Source: Flavobacterium hydatis (GTDB taxonomy: Bacteria; Bacteroidota; Bacteroidia; Flavobacteriales; Flavobacteriaceae). Taken from it: a stretch of 64,000 nt of DNA. The DNA is taken from contig NZ_JPRM01000019.1 of assembly GCF_000737695.1 (NCBI RefSeq), positions 1 through 64,000 of the forward strand, given 5' to 3'. The notes beneath the pieces were generated by a model. That model was given only the letters and a program-made list of their open reading frames with translations. It was not told where the DNA came from and ran no database searches. The first letter of the stretch is position 1. Every line of letters starts with the position of its first letter. Positions 52,597 to 62,346 of this stretch are shown piece after piece. A program made the translations under genes and the position numbers.

Positions 52597-53713
52597 AAAC
52601 AATTCTTTTGTAAAAGAGTTAAATAATGATAATTTGGATCTTACTGACTCTGACTTAGTTTTAGGTTTTGGGGCAAGAGATTTAGTCTCTGATGATTCAA
52701 TTTTTCATCAATTGAGAAATAAATTTCCATCTTCACAATTAATATTATGTTCTTCCGCTGGGGAAATTTACGATAATGAGGTTCTTGATGATACAATATC
52801 CCTTACTGCAATTAAATTTTCTTCGACAGTGATTAAGGCTTATGAAGTAAATATAACAGATTTTAAAAATAGTTTTGAGGCTGGTTCTTCCCTAATTGAG
52901 AAATTTGTTCAGGAGAACTTAAATTTAGTTATTGTACTTTCTGATGGAGGAAAAGTAAATGGGAGTGAGTTGGTAAATGGCATGAATGCTATAAAAAAAG
53001 AGAAAGTATTAATAATAGGTGGCCTTGCTGGTGATGCAGCAAATTTTAAAAAAACTGTTGTAGGATTGAATGCCTGTCCAACTCAAGGTAAAATTATTGC
53101 TATTGGTTTTTATGGACAGAAGTTATTGGTATCTCATGGTTCTTTAGGAGGTTGGGAAAGTTTTGGATTAGAAAGGATAGTTACAAAATCGGAGAGTAAT
53201 GTTCTTTATGAAATTGATGGTAAAAATGTATTAGATCTGTATAAAAGTTACTTAGGGAAATATGCTGATGAATTACCTGGCTCTGCACTGCTTTTTCCAC
53301 TATCAATTAAGATTGAAGAAGTAGATGAACCCATTGTCAGAACTATTTTATCTATAGATGAAACCAATCAGACTATGACTTTTGCAGGGGATGTTCCTGA
53401 GGGAAGTAAAGTACGTTTTATGAAAGCAAACTTTGACAGATTAATTGATGCAGCAAGTGATGCAGCGTCATCTTGCTTAGAAGTAAGTAGTTTCACCCCC
53501 AAATTAGCTCTCTTGATAAGTTGTGTAGGAAGAAAATTAATTCTAGGAACCCGCATTGATGAAGAAGTTGAGGCTGTTTCTGATATTTTCGGAAGTGATA
53601 CTATTCTTGCAGGTTTTTATTCCTATGGAGAGATTTCTCCATTAAAACCATTTGGAGAATGTATACTTCATAACCAAACAATGACTATTACTTGTATTAA
53701 TGAAATGGACTAG
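52571..53713 (+). CDS. FIST-domain sensor protein
   Basis: A 380-residue cytoplasmic protein made of FIST_N (about 25-215; FPSSQLILCSSAGEIYDNEV, KVLIIGGLAGDAANF) and FIST_C (about 220-370; NVLDLYKSYLGKYADELPGS, FTPKLALLISCVGRK, FYSYGEISPLKPFGEC). FIST domains are proposed to bind small ligands such as amino acids and pass a signal to kinases or chemoreceptors. There is no output domain, so it should act through the hybrid kinase encoded 2 bp downstream. Its start lies inside the end of the response-regulator gene. Confidence 0.93.
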   Translation: MKVATVLFKNNSFVKELNNDNLDLTDSDLVLGFGARDLVSDDSIFHQLRNKFPSSQLILCSSAGEIYDNEVLDDTISLTAIKFSSTVIKAYEVNITDFKNSFEAGSSLIEKFVQENLNLVIVLSDGGKVNGSELVNGMNAIKKEKVLIIGGLAGDAANFKKTVVGLNACPTQGKIIAIGFYGQKLLVSHGSLGGWESFGLERIVTKSESNVLYEIDGKNVLDLYKSYLGKYADELPGSALLFPLSIKIEEVDEPIVRTILSIDETNQTMTFAGDVPEGSKVRFMKANFDRLIDAASDAASSCLEVSSFTPKLALLISCVGRKLILGTRIDEEVEAVSDIFGSDTILAGFYSYGEISPLKPFGECILHNQTMTITCINEMD

Positions 53714-53715
53714 TT

Positions 53716-56700
53716 ATGGATATTCATAAGCTCTTACAAAGACAAATTAATAAAAATATAAATGATGATTTGAAATATCATCCAGATTTTCAGTCTTTTA
53801 TAAAAGTAGTTAATGATTCGTATTTATCATTTGAGAGAGATAAAGATTTAATGGATCACTCTTTTAAAGTGAGTGAAAAGGAATACAATGAAGTGAATCA
53901 GAATTTAAAAAAAGAATACGAATTAAAACAAGAGTCTATTTTAAAGTTGCATGAGAGCCTTACAGAATTGGATGAAGGGTATCGATTAATAAATGAAAAT
54001 GAAAAAAATAATCTACTTTTTATTTCAAAATATTTAAGTGAACAGATAATTAAAAGAAAAGAAACTGAAAAAAAATTATTTGAAACGGTACAATTTTTTA
54101 AAATATTACTGGAGAGTTTACAATCAGGTATCTTAGTTGTAGATAATAATGAAACTATATTATTTGTTAATCAGTATTTATGTGAAATACGTAATATCAA
54201 AGCTTCACCTGAGGAAATGATAGGAAAAAAAACAACGAAATATTTAAATGATGCCCAATCATTATTTAAAGATAGTGAAGCTTATAGAAACAGGATCAAT
54301 GAAATTTTATCTAATAAAGAAATTGTAACAGGTGAAATACTTGAAACATTAGATAATCGTTTTTTTGAAAGAGACTATATACCAATTATCGTTGACAATG
54401 AATGTATTGGACACCTTTGGAAATCAATAGATGTAACCCAAAGAATTAAAAGTAAAAATTTACTAAAGCAAAGTGAAGAACGTAATCGTATTATAATGAA
54501 CTCGTCACTTAATGCAATAGTAACAATAGATAGTAATGGGAAAATAACTTTTTGGAATAATCAAGCCGAAATTATTTTTGGATGGAAAAAAGAAGAAGTC
54601 TTAGGAAAAACATTAAACGAAACCATAATTCCGAAACGTCATAAAGATAGTCATTCACTAGGGCTTAAACATTATGAAGCAACAGGCATGGGACCTATTT
54701 TGAATAAGCAAATAGAGTTACCAGCAATAAATAATGGTGGGCATGAATTCCCTGTAGAAATTTCTATTATACCTCTAGAGCAAAATGGAGAAGTATTTTT
54801 CTGTTCTTTTATGCAAGATATTTCAGAGCGAAAAAAAACAGAAACTAGGCTAAAAGTTCAAGAAGAGAAGTATCGAAACATTATTGCTAATATGAACTTA
54901 GGTCTGATTGAAGTTGATACCAATGAAATAATTCAATATGCCAATCAAAGTTTTGCTACTATCTCAGGATTTGAAGTTGAAGAACTTATTGGTTTGAATC
55001 CTTCAAAAACATTTGTTCTAGGGAAAAATCTCGAAATGATGGCTAGTAAAAATAGATTACGGGAAAAGGGTTTATCAGATGTTTATCAAATGCCAATAAA
55101 GAATAAAAGAGGTGAATTAAGATGGTGGGCCATTGGGGGAGCTCCCAATTATGATGATAAGGGCGAATTAGTAGGGTCTATAGGAATCCACTTAGATATT
55201 ACTGAGCAAAAACAAATGGAAATTGAACTTGAAAAGCAAAAAATCAAGGCAGAACAAGCTTCTAAAGCAAAAGAAGTTTTTTTAGCCAATATGAGTCATG
55301 AAATAAGGACACCACTAAATGGTATAATTGGCTTTTTAAGAGAATTAGAACGACAGCAATTAACTGATTTACAAAGGAAATACGTGGAGAATAGTACCGT
55401 AGCTTCAAAACATTTGTTATCTATTATAAATAACATATTGGATATTTCTAAAATAGAAGCAGGAGAGATGTCCCTTGAAGTGGAAGATTTTATTTTTGAT
55501 AATATAATTGCTAACGTTGTTAATGTACTTGAACCATTAGCAAAGAAAAAAGGATTAAAACTGATTTCGCTGATATCTAAAGATATTTATGGTGTCTTAA
55601 AAGGAGATATTTTAAGACTAGAGCAGGTATTATTTAATTTAATTGGAAATTCCTTGAAGTTTACCAGAAAGGGGAAAATAGTTTTAAAATGTGAAGTATT
55701 AAAAGAAACTAAAGTTTTACAAAGATTACAGATTTCAGTAATAGATACTGGTATTGGAATGGAACAGAGCTACGCAGAAAATATTTTTAATAAATTTTCG
55801 CAAGAAGATAAAGCAATTACCCGCCAATTTGGTGGTACGGGATTAGGTATGACCATTACTAAAGAGTTAATCCTGCTGATGAATGGTGAAATTAATGTGA
55901 AAAGCGAAAAAGACTTAGGTACTACAGTTAGTTTTATAATTGATTTGGAAAAAGGAAGTATTGATGATATTAAAAAGATTCAAAATGAGATTAATATAGA
56001 CATTTCAGGCATAAATGTTTTATTAGTTGAAGATAATATTATCAATAGAATGGTTGCTATTAATTCTTTGAATTATTTTGATTGTGTTGTTACTGAGGCA
56101 ACCAACGGTGTTGAAGCGATTGAAATTTTAAAAAATCAAAGCTTTGATATTATATTGATGGATGTACAAATGCCTGAAATGGATGGTATTGAAACAACTG
56201 TAAAGATTAGAGAAGAATTACAATTGCAAACACCAATTATTGCTTTCAGTGCTAATGCTTTTAAAAGTGAGGTTGACAAATGTAAAAATGCAGGCATGGA
56301 TGATTATATCACTAAGCCTTTTGAAGAGTTTGATTTAATAGAAATAATTTCACGATTTACAAATAAAAAATCTGATGGGACAAATAGTTCTTACAAAGAA
56401 AAAAATGAAAAACTCTACAATTTGAAATCATTAGATAGTATTAGTAGAGGCAATTCGGAGTTTATTACAAAAATGATTGTAATTTTTATAGAGCAAATAA
56501 ATGAAGTTATTCCAATTACAGAAGAGGCTTTGGTTTCGGGGGATTTTTTCACAATGAGCAGACTCATACATAAAATTAGACCAAGTATTGAAGGGATGGG
56601 AATTACTAGCATTGGAGATAGAATCAAAACTTTAGAAAAAATAACTAAAGAGGGGAAAAACAAAGAAAAAATTAGCAACCTATTCTTTCAAATAAAAAAT

Positions 56701-56748
56701 ATATTACTTACTGCTATAGAACAGTTGCAAGAAGAAATTGAAAATTAG
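53716..56748 (+). CDS. Soluble hybrid histidine kinase (PAS-HisKA-HATPase-REC-HPt)
   Basis: A 1010-residue kinase without membrane segments, so it senses from the cytoplasm. Order: a helical coiled region (40-125), three PAS domains (about 126-245, 250-375, 380-500), HisKA with His528 (MSHEIRTPLNG), HATPase_c (about 630-745; NLIGNSLKFT, DTGIGM, GGTGLGM), receiver with Asp816 (ILMDVQMPEMDG) and a C-terminal HPt domain with His952 (LIHKIRPSIEGMG). The HPt motif has Pro where Gly is usual after HxLK. It is a complete phosphorelay in one chain whose likely receivers are the NtrC-type regulator upstream and the free receiver protein downstream. Confidence 0.95.
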   Translation: MDIHKLLQRQINKNINDDLKYHPDFQSFIKVVNDSYLSFERDKDLMDHSFKVSEKEYNEVNQNLKKEYELKQESILKLHESLTELDEGYRLINENEKNNLLFISKYLSEQIIKRKETEKKLFETVQFFKILLESLQSGILVVDNNETILFVNQYLCEIRNIKASPEEMIGKKTTKYLNDAQSLFKDSEAYRNRINEILSNKEIVTGEILETLDNRFFERDYIPIIVDNECIGHLWKSIDVTQRIKSKNLLKQSEERNRIIMNSSLNAIVTIDSNGKITFWNNQAEIIFGWKKEEVLGKTLNETIIPKRHKDSHSLGLKHYEATGMGPILNKQIELPAINNGGHEFPVEISIIPLEQNGEVFFCSFMQDISERKKTETRLKVQEEKYRNIIANMNLGLIEVDTNEIIQYANQSFATISGFEVEELIGLNPSKTFVLGKNLEMMASKNRLREKGLSDVYQMPIKNKRGELRWWAIGGAPNYDDKGELVGSIGIHLDITEQKQMEIELEKQKIKAEQASKAKEVFLANMSHEIRTPLNGIIGFLRELERQQLTDLQRKYVENSTVASKHLLSIINNILDISKIEAGEMSLEVEDFIFDNIIANVVNVLEPLAKKKGLKLISLISKDIYGVLKGDILRLEQVLFNLIGNSLKFTRKGKIVLKCEVLKETKVLQRLQISVIDTGIGMEQSYAENIFNKFSQEDKAITRQFGGTGLGMTITKELILLMNGEINVKSEKDLGTTVSFIIDLEKGSIDDIKKIQNEINIDISGINVLLVEDNIINRMVAINSLNYFDCVVTEATNGVEAIEILKNQSFDIILMDVQMPEMDGIETTVKIREELQLQTPIIAFSANAFKSEVDKCKNAGMDDYITKPFEEFDLIEIISRFTNKKSDGTNSSYKEKNEKLYNLKSLDSISRGNSEFITKMIVIFIEQINEVIPITEEALVSGDFFTMSRLIHKIRPSIEGMGITSIGDRIKTLEKITKEGKNKEKISNLFFQIKNILLTAIEQLQEEIEN

Positions 56749-56760
56749 TTTTTCTGTTCC

Positions 56761-56786
56761 TTGGAATGTTTTCCAAAAAATGGAAA
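56761..56786 (+). promoter_or_regulatory. Candidate upstream activator site
   Basis: TTGGAATGTTTTCCAA (56761-56776) is an inverted repeat, and TTTCCA at 56770-56775 pairs again with TGGAAA at 56781-56786, giving three half-sites. It lies about 90 bp before the start point predicted for the next gene, where enhancer sites for NtrC-type activators are normally found. It could instead be a weak terminator for the kinase gene. Confidence 0.4.
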
Positions 56787-56838
56787 TTGTTTTAAGAAAG
56801 TTTAAAAATAAGTAGCTTATTATTAATGTATTATAACT

Positions 56839-56855
56839 TTGGCTTGACTATCGCT
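56839..56855 (+). promoter_or_regulatory. Predicted sigma-54 promoter (-24/-12)
   Basis: TTGGCTTGACTATCGCT has GG at the -24 position and GC at -12 with exact sigma-54 spacing and the flanking TTGGC and final T of the consensus. Transcription would begin near 56866, about 20 bp before the receiver gene ATG. A sigma-54 activator is encoded in the same locus. Confidence 0.55.
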
Positions 56856-56886
56856 TATTTGTTATCAATATAAAAGTTAGGATAAC

Positions 56887-57300
56887 ATGGAAACTAAAGT
56901 TCAGTTTAAATTCTTTATAATAGATGATAATTTCTTTTGCGCCAATTTGCACAAGCAATATCTCACCAATATGAATTATAATGACATAACGCTCTTTGCT
57001 AATAGTAGAGACTGTATTGATAACCTGGATCAAAATCCAGATATTATTTTTTTAGATCACAATATGGAAGATATTGTAGGACTTGAGGTATTGAAAAAAA
57101 TTAAAAGTTACAATCCTAATATATATGTGATTATGGTTTTGAGACAAGAAAGCATCAAAACAGTAGTTGATGCTTTAAAGTTTGGTGCTTTTGATTATCT
57201 AATAAAAGGAAATGATGTTAATGAAAAAATGACTATGATTATTACTAAAATAATTACTATTAGAGAGCAATTAAAAAAAAATATGTTCGGGTTCAATTAA
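56887..57300 (+). CDS. Single-domain response regulator
   Basis: A 137-residue free receiver domain. Acidic pair at 13-14 (IIDDNFF), phospho-acceptor Asp57 (IIFLDHNMED), conserved Lys109 (DYLIKGND). No output domain follows. The sequence is related to the receiver of the NtrC-type regulator at 51214 (shared SRDCIDNLDQNPDIIFLD-like arrangement), so it may have arisen by duplication. It could compete for phosphate as a sink or act as a carrier to another partner. It sits behind the predicted sigma-54 promoter. Confidence 0.9.
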   Translation: METKVQFKFFIIDDNFFCANLHKQYLTNMNYNDITLFANSRDCIDNLDQNPDIIFLDHNMEDIVGLEVLKKIKSYNPNIYVIMVLRQESIKTVVDALKFGAFDYLIKGNDVNEKMTMIITKIITIREQLKKNMFGFN

Positions 57301-58236
57301 ACGTTTACTATGCTTTTTTTAATCAAACATGCTTACGATGAAAAGTTTTGACTTGAAAATGACAAAGAAATAGTTTGTAATGTTTTTTAAGTTAGGTATT
57401 TGCTAATTACTATTATAATTATAAATGAAAGTAACTGAGCAATATGCAGAATCCAAGTCAGTAAAATGATTTGTTTCTGCATTTTAAAATCTTAAATAGA
57501 AGCTAGTATTGAAAAAATAGACTTGAAAACAGGTATTTCTACCTATTTAAAAAATAAATAATATAATTATTTTTGGTTTAAAAGTACTGTATAGTATTTT
57601 TAAATGAATTAAAAAGTGAGCTGTCACCAGTACAATTTATTTTTCATGTTTAATCTTGATTTTAAATAATATGCTGATTTTGTGATAGTTTATTTCGTTA
57701 TTTTCTTGTATTTATGAAAGCCCCCAAGCTACCATCTAAAAAAAAACATACTTATGAAAAAAAAATACTTTGAATTTTGTTTCACACAACCTAAGTGTGA
57801 TTTTATTAAAATTAAATAATAGTTTTAATATAGCTTGTTTATTGTTCGTTAAAAAATGGAGTAAAATATAATCGTTTGACCCATTTCTGCAAATGAATTT
57901 TTATAAATACCACAATTCATTTGTTGTTTTTATGATATCATAAATTTATTATTTGTAAGCTAAATAATTGAGTTTATATACTTCTTACCATAGTTTACTT
58001 TTTTCCCTTTTTTTCTTATTGTCGGATTGATTCAGCAGGGCACTTGCTTTTGTTCATATGTTATTTGCTGTTTATCAGTGTTTTTTTTGTGCTTTACTTA
58101 TTGTTTTAAGTTGATTGATTTAGTATGAATTGTATGTTTTAAATGTTTAGTGCTATTTCTACAAAATTGTTCTGTTTTTTTTGGAAGAAGTATTTTAAAA
58201 AAGAAAGTTATTCTATATAAATAAAGGCTTTTGATT
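57301..58236. other. 930-bp gap without supported genes
   Basis: AT-rich DNA with no credible reading frame on either strand. Small hairpins are visible: AGGTATTTCTACCT (57531-57544) and TCACACAACCTAAGTGTGA (about 57780-57800, followed by TTTTATT). Either may be a regulatory site for the large surface protein gene that follows. Confidence 0.4.
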
Positions 58237-60822
58237 ATGAAGAAAAAATCGTTTATCACATTGTTTGTTTTATTGAGTTTAAGTCAAATTATGGCTCAAA
58301 CTCCTGGAATGATATATAACTCTGCCACGGGCAGTGGATCTATAGTGTTAGATCCTAATGGAGATGGTTTTATATCAGCCACTATAAACGGTTTTACAAC
58401 AGATGATCAGATTCAAAGCGAGATTCCATACAAATCATTGGTCTTTCCTATGATTGAACCAAATAGTGACCTTATTGCAGGGCCAAATTGTAGTTTTACT
58501 GATTTTGTTGATCAAGGAGATCAGGACCCGGTTCAAGCCTATTTAGATGGCAATGGGAATTGGCTTTTTAGGATGAGATTGGGAAGTACTTCTCCTAATT
58601 CGAAAAGTTATAGTATTCTTATAGATACCGATGGTAAATTTGGGGGAATTGGACCTAACGCCGATCCGCAATATTCAAATTCTAATCCAGGTTTTGAGAT
58701 AGAAATAGTACTAGCTACAAATTTTGGTGTTTATGTGTATGATGTAAATAATAATAATTGTACTCCTGTTATTTCATATGCAGGTACTACAAATTACCAA
58801 AAGTCGATTGCCATGACGACAAGTTGCGGTAACGCAGATTATTTTTATGATTTTTTTGTAAAAATGAGTGATTTGACAACAACGTTTGCTCCATTATCGA
58901 CAACCATCAATTCGACTACCGCAGTACGTATGGCAATGGTTGATAATATGGGAGCGCATAAATCTACTTTATGCAATCCAGAATCAGCTTCTGATATTGC
59001 TGGTATAGATTCCAGTTGCGGCAGTCTTGAAAATTGTTTTATGCATATTATTGATAATTATACTCCCTGTGCTCCTGGTGTAGTATGTCCAGATCGTTCG
59101 CTTTGCCCAGGAATTTCTAGTGTTGGTGCTGGAGATTCATCAGTATCTGGTACTTCTGTTGAGGGTGATGGTACTGTGATAACAGTATATAAGAATGGGA
59201 TATCTATTGGGACAACTTCTGTTAGTTTAGGAAGTTGGTCACTCACAGGGATTTCTCCAGCTCTAATAACGGGACAGGTTATTACTGCCACGGCTACTGC
59301 TCCTGGAAAAGGACAGTCTATAGCCAACTGTAACCCTGTAACTGTTGTAAGTTGTGCCCTGATGACTACAGTACCGACAGCAGGGGATATTACAAAAATA
59401 TCTGGAAGTAAAGGCTATACTGTTACTGTAAATCGACCAATTGGAACTATTGTTAGGTGTTATAATGCTAATGGTACTCTTATAAATCCAGTTGCATTAG
59501 CTTTAGAAGTACCATATAACTTAAATACGGTAACAACAACTACTAATCCTCAAGCGGTACTTTTCAAATGCCAAACAGGTAACTGCTTTGGTACAGCTGT
59601 TTATCTTTTTTCCTATCAGGAACCTGGAAAATGTGAGTCAGGCTATACGTATGATTGCCAATATTCAGCTGTTACTTCTACTGCAAATCCCACTATAACA
59701 ACAAGTCCAATTCTTTCCTCGACAACTTCGATTTCAGGAGCCGTAAATTCTCCTGATAATGTTACAGGGGTCACTATAAATCTTTTAGCAAATGGGACGC
59801 TGTTAGGAACGACAACAACAGGAGCTGGTGGAGTATGGACTATTAGTGGTTTGTCTCTATCAAATAGGGAATGTCAAACTTTGTCAGTGACTGCTATTGC
59901 TTCTGGAAAGTGTATTTCTACTGGATCTGTGTCAGCAACAATACAAAGAAAAGCAATTACACCAGTTATTAATGGTCCAATTTGCTCAACGGCTGCTGTT
60001 ACTAGTGTTTCTGGTTCATCAGCTGAAGCTGTGGGTACAACAGTGCAAGTATATGAAAATGGAGTTTTGGAAGGAACTACAACTGTAACTGCTAACGGAA
60101 CTTGGACTGCTGCAACAGGAATCAGTATTGCCCTTGGTAGTACTATTACAGCTAAGGCATTGGGAAGCTGTCTTTCGTTAAGTAATGCTTCAAATTCAGT
60201 AGTTGTTGGTACAAGATCGTCGAATACTTTGGCAATTACGACCTCACCTATATACGAATGCGGAAGTTCGGTAAGTGGTACGGGGACTAATGGAGATAAT
60301 GTTACTCTTTTTGTAGATGGATTTCAAGTGGGCGGAACTACTACAGTTTCGGGTGGTACATGGACCATTAGTGGTTTGACCGCTGATTGCTCGTTATATA
60401 TGGGAGGTGTAATTACTGCTAAAGCCACTACAGGTTCAAATTGTGAAGGAAATGCTTCAGCTGGGGTCACAGTAGTATGCGTGAATCCTTTAAATAGTTT
60501 AAATGTGACTCCTGCGTCGACATCTATTTGTTCAGGTTCAACTGTTTCGGTGAACGTTCAGGGTTCAGAAAGTGGAGTTATTTATCAGTTATTTAATGGA
60601 GCCTCAATGATTGGCTCTTCAAAATCCGGTACTGGGGCAAATATAACTTTAAATTCTAGTGGATTGAATAGTTCGGCTTCTCTTACTATAAAAGCTATTA
60701 GATTAGGAACTTCTTGTTCAATAAATTTATCGAATGCTGTTTCAGCTACAATTATATCTACGTCAGTTCCAACAGGAAATGCTACCCAAAGTTTTTGTAG
60801 CGCTTCCACCATTACAACTTAG
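58237..60822 (+). CDS. Large secreted Ig-like repeat protein, truncated at its 3' end
   Basis: An 861-residue frame starting at the ATG 58237 (a TTG start 6 bp earlier is less likely). The signal peptide ends at IMAQ. An N-terminal domain (about 20-280) with LDPNGDGFISATINGF and ILIDTDGKFGGIGPNAD is followed by at least four bacterial Ig-like repeats, each with a core like VTVYKNGISIGTT or VQVYENGVLEGTT and a following WTISGLS. The frame stops abruptly in the phrase QSFCSASTITT, a motif that in related type IX-secreted proteins is followed by several hundred more residues and a sorting domain. No C-terminal sorting domain is present, so the gene looks cut. The break coincides with a junction to the opposite-strand gene. 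Confidence 0.8.
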   Translation: MKKKSFITLFVLLSLSQIMAQTPGMIYNSATGSGSIVLDPNGDGFISATINGFTTDDQIQSEIPYKSLVFPMIEPNSDLIAGPNCSFTDFVDQGDQDPVQAYLDGNGNWLFRMRLGSTSPNSKSYSILIDTDGKFGGIGPNADPQYSNSNPGFEIEIVLATNFGVYVYDVNNNNCTPVISYAGTTNYQKSIAMTTSCGNADYFYDFFVKMSDLTTTFAPLSTTINSTTAVRMAMVDNMGAHKSTLCNPESASDIAGIDSSCGSLENCFMHIIDNYTPCAPGVVCPDRSLCPGISSVGAGDSSVSGTSVEGDGTVITVYKNGISIGTTSVSLGSWSLTGISPALITGQVITATATAPGKGQSIANCNPVTVVSCALMTTVPTAGDITKISGSKGYTVTVNRPIGTIVRCYNANGTLINPVALALEVPYNLNTVTTTTNPQAVLFKCQTGNCFGTAVYLFSYQEPGKCESGYTYDCQYSAVTSTANPTITTSPILSSTTSISGAVNSPDNVTGVTINLLANGTLLGTTTTGAGGVWTISGLSLSNRECQTLSVTAIASGKCISTGSVSATIQRKAITPVINGPICSTAAVTSVSGSSAEAVGTTVQVYENGVLEGTTTVTANGTWTAATGISIALGSTITAKALGSCLSLSNASNSVVVGTRSSNTLAITTSPIYECGSSVSGTGTNGDNVTLFVDGFQVGGTTTVSGGTWTISGLTADCSLYMGGVITAKATTGSNCEGNASAGVTVVCVNPLNSLNVTPASTSICSGSTVSVNVQGSESGVIYQLFNGASMIGSSKSGTGANITLNSSGLNSSASLTIKAIRLGTSCSINLSNAVSATIISTSVPTGNATQSFCSASTITT

Positions 60823-62313
60823 ATTAGTTTGAGTTCCAGATGTTGTAATTGCTGTAGGTTCAGTTATATTAAAAACCTGTTGTTTAGAACATAGGGTTGC
60901 ATCAGTTACTGTTACAGTATATGTTCCGGCAGCTAATCCAGTTGCAGTTGCAGCTGTACCTCCTGATGGTGACCAAGAATAACTAAGTGTGCCAGTTCCT
61001 CCAGTTGCAGCAGCTGTAGCGGTCCCATTAGTACCTCCATTACAACTTACATTAGTTTGTGTAGGTACTATGTTTATTGGTGTACCTGTTTCAATAATGA
61101 TAAAAGTTTTAGTTGTTTCGCATAGTATACCATCTTTTACAGTTACTGTATAGGTTCCTGCACTTAAGTTTGTAGCTATACTTCCTGTACCACCAGATGG
61201 AGACCATGAATATGTATAAGTACCAATACCTCCAGAAGGGATAACTGATGCACTACCAGTAGTAGTACCTGCGCAAAGGATATTATCTTGTGCGCCAGCA
61301 AGACTTATGTTTGAAACTAATAGCGATCCAAAGTTAGAGTTTGTAAAACATGTAGGAAGTGCATTAATTGCAACAGCTCTATACCTATATGAGTTCATTG
61401 CTGTAGTTGCACCAGTTATAGTCAATGTGTTAGTTGTAACTCCTGAATATGGAGCAACATTTGCAAGGTCAGTATATGTACCTAGACCTGTTTGATCTAC
61501 TTGCCATTTGTAAGCAGTTGCACCAATTGCAGTAACAGTAAATGTTGTATTGCTTCCTGGGCATAAAGTTCTATCAGGAGGGTTGGCAGTAATAACTGGA
61601 GCAGTACACGCTGGTGTTTCGAAAAGGCGGAAATTATCTACAGCAAATTCTTGCGCATCTGAACCATTTGCAGAACAATTCAATCTAATATCTAATAGTG
61701 CTCCTGTTCCAGGAATGTTAGCAGAAAACTCACTAAAAGTATATCCTAGAGGTGCTCCGTCTCCTATTAAATCACCGTTTGTATCAAGAGATAAGGCATT
61801 GGATGTTGTTATAGCACCAGCATAGAATGCAATGATTTTTGTCCAGGGACCTCCATCTATTCGATATTCAATAGCAATAAAATCCTGATTTGGTGCAAAG
61901 TTTGTACCGTTCCAGCCAGCATTCAAATTATTGGCAGCAAAAATACCTTTAAAGGATAAACCACTTTTCCCCGTAATATTAATTGTAGGCCAAGTAACTT
62001 GTTGATTAGGGCTTAACGTACCATTGACACCTGCTGAGCCTTTGTCAATGTCTTCAGCAGCCCATATTTTTGCACCCTGAAAACCTGTGTATGTTCCACT
62101 TTGTAGGGCTATACCAGTTGGGACGGTTCTAAAGAAATAAGCTGTTGGAGGTGGACCTCCAAAAGAAAATTCTGTGACAGATGGTAATCTGACACCTGAG
62201 CTAGGAGCTCCAGTATCCTCAAATGTATCGGACCAGAATTGCGTTTGAGCACTACCTCTTGTATAAAAGAGGCATAGCAATGCCGCAAAAATAATAGTAA
62301 AGTTCTTTTTCAT
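60763..62313 (-). CDS. Secreted SprB-repeat protein, truncated at its 3' end
   Basis: A 516-residue frame with a signal peptide (residues 1-22, GSAQ). It has an N-terminal jelly-roll-like domain (about 25-235), an Ig-like domain (about 240-335; NPPDRTLCPGSNTTFTV) and SprB repeats: one at about 340-420 (YTYSWSPSGGTGSIATNLSA), one at 425-495 and the start of a third (GTQTNLSCNGG). After that the last 14 residues are antisense of the rightward gene. SprB repeats occur in cell-surface adhesins of gliding Flavobacteria. The type IX C-terminal domain is missing, so this copy is probably non-functional or out of phase. Confidence 0.8.
   Translation of the reverse strand: MKKNFTIIFAALLCLFYTRGSAQTQFWSDTFEDTGAPSSGVRLPSVTEFSFGGPPPTAYFFRTVPTGIALQSGTYTGFQGAKIWAAEDIDKGSAGVNGTLSPNQQVTWPTINITGKSGLSFKGIFAANNLNAGWNGTNFAPNQDFIAIEYRIDGGPWTKIIAFYAGAITTSNALSLDTNGDLIGDGAPLGYTFSEFSANIPGTGALLDIRLNCSANGSDAQEFAVDNFRLFETPACTAPVITANPPDRTLCPGSNTTFTVTAIGATAYKWQVDQTGLGTYTDLANVAPYSGVTTNTLTITGATTAMNSYRYRAVAINALPTCFTNSNFGSLLVSNISLAGAQDNILCAGTTTGSASVIPSGGIGTYTYSWSPSGGTGSIATNLSAGTYTVTVKDGILCETTKTFIIIETGTPINIVPTQTNVSCNGGTNGTATAAATGGTGTLSYSWSPSGGTAATATGLAAGTYTVTVTDATLCSKQQVFNITEPTAITTSGTQTNLSCNGGSATKTLGSISCWN
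60802..60819. other. 18-bp junction shared by two truncated surface-protein genes
   Basis: GCTTCCACCATTACAACT reads as ASTITT in the rightward gene and as a piece of an SprB repeat (SCNGG) in the leftward gene. Both proteins keep their family pattern up to this stretch and lose it beyond. This is what a recombination or assembly join at a short inverted match would leave. Confidence 0.55.
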
Positions 62314-62346
62314 AATCTCATAGTTTTAAATTGATAGTTAAGTATA

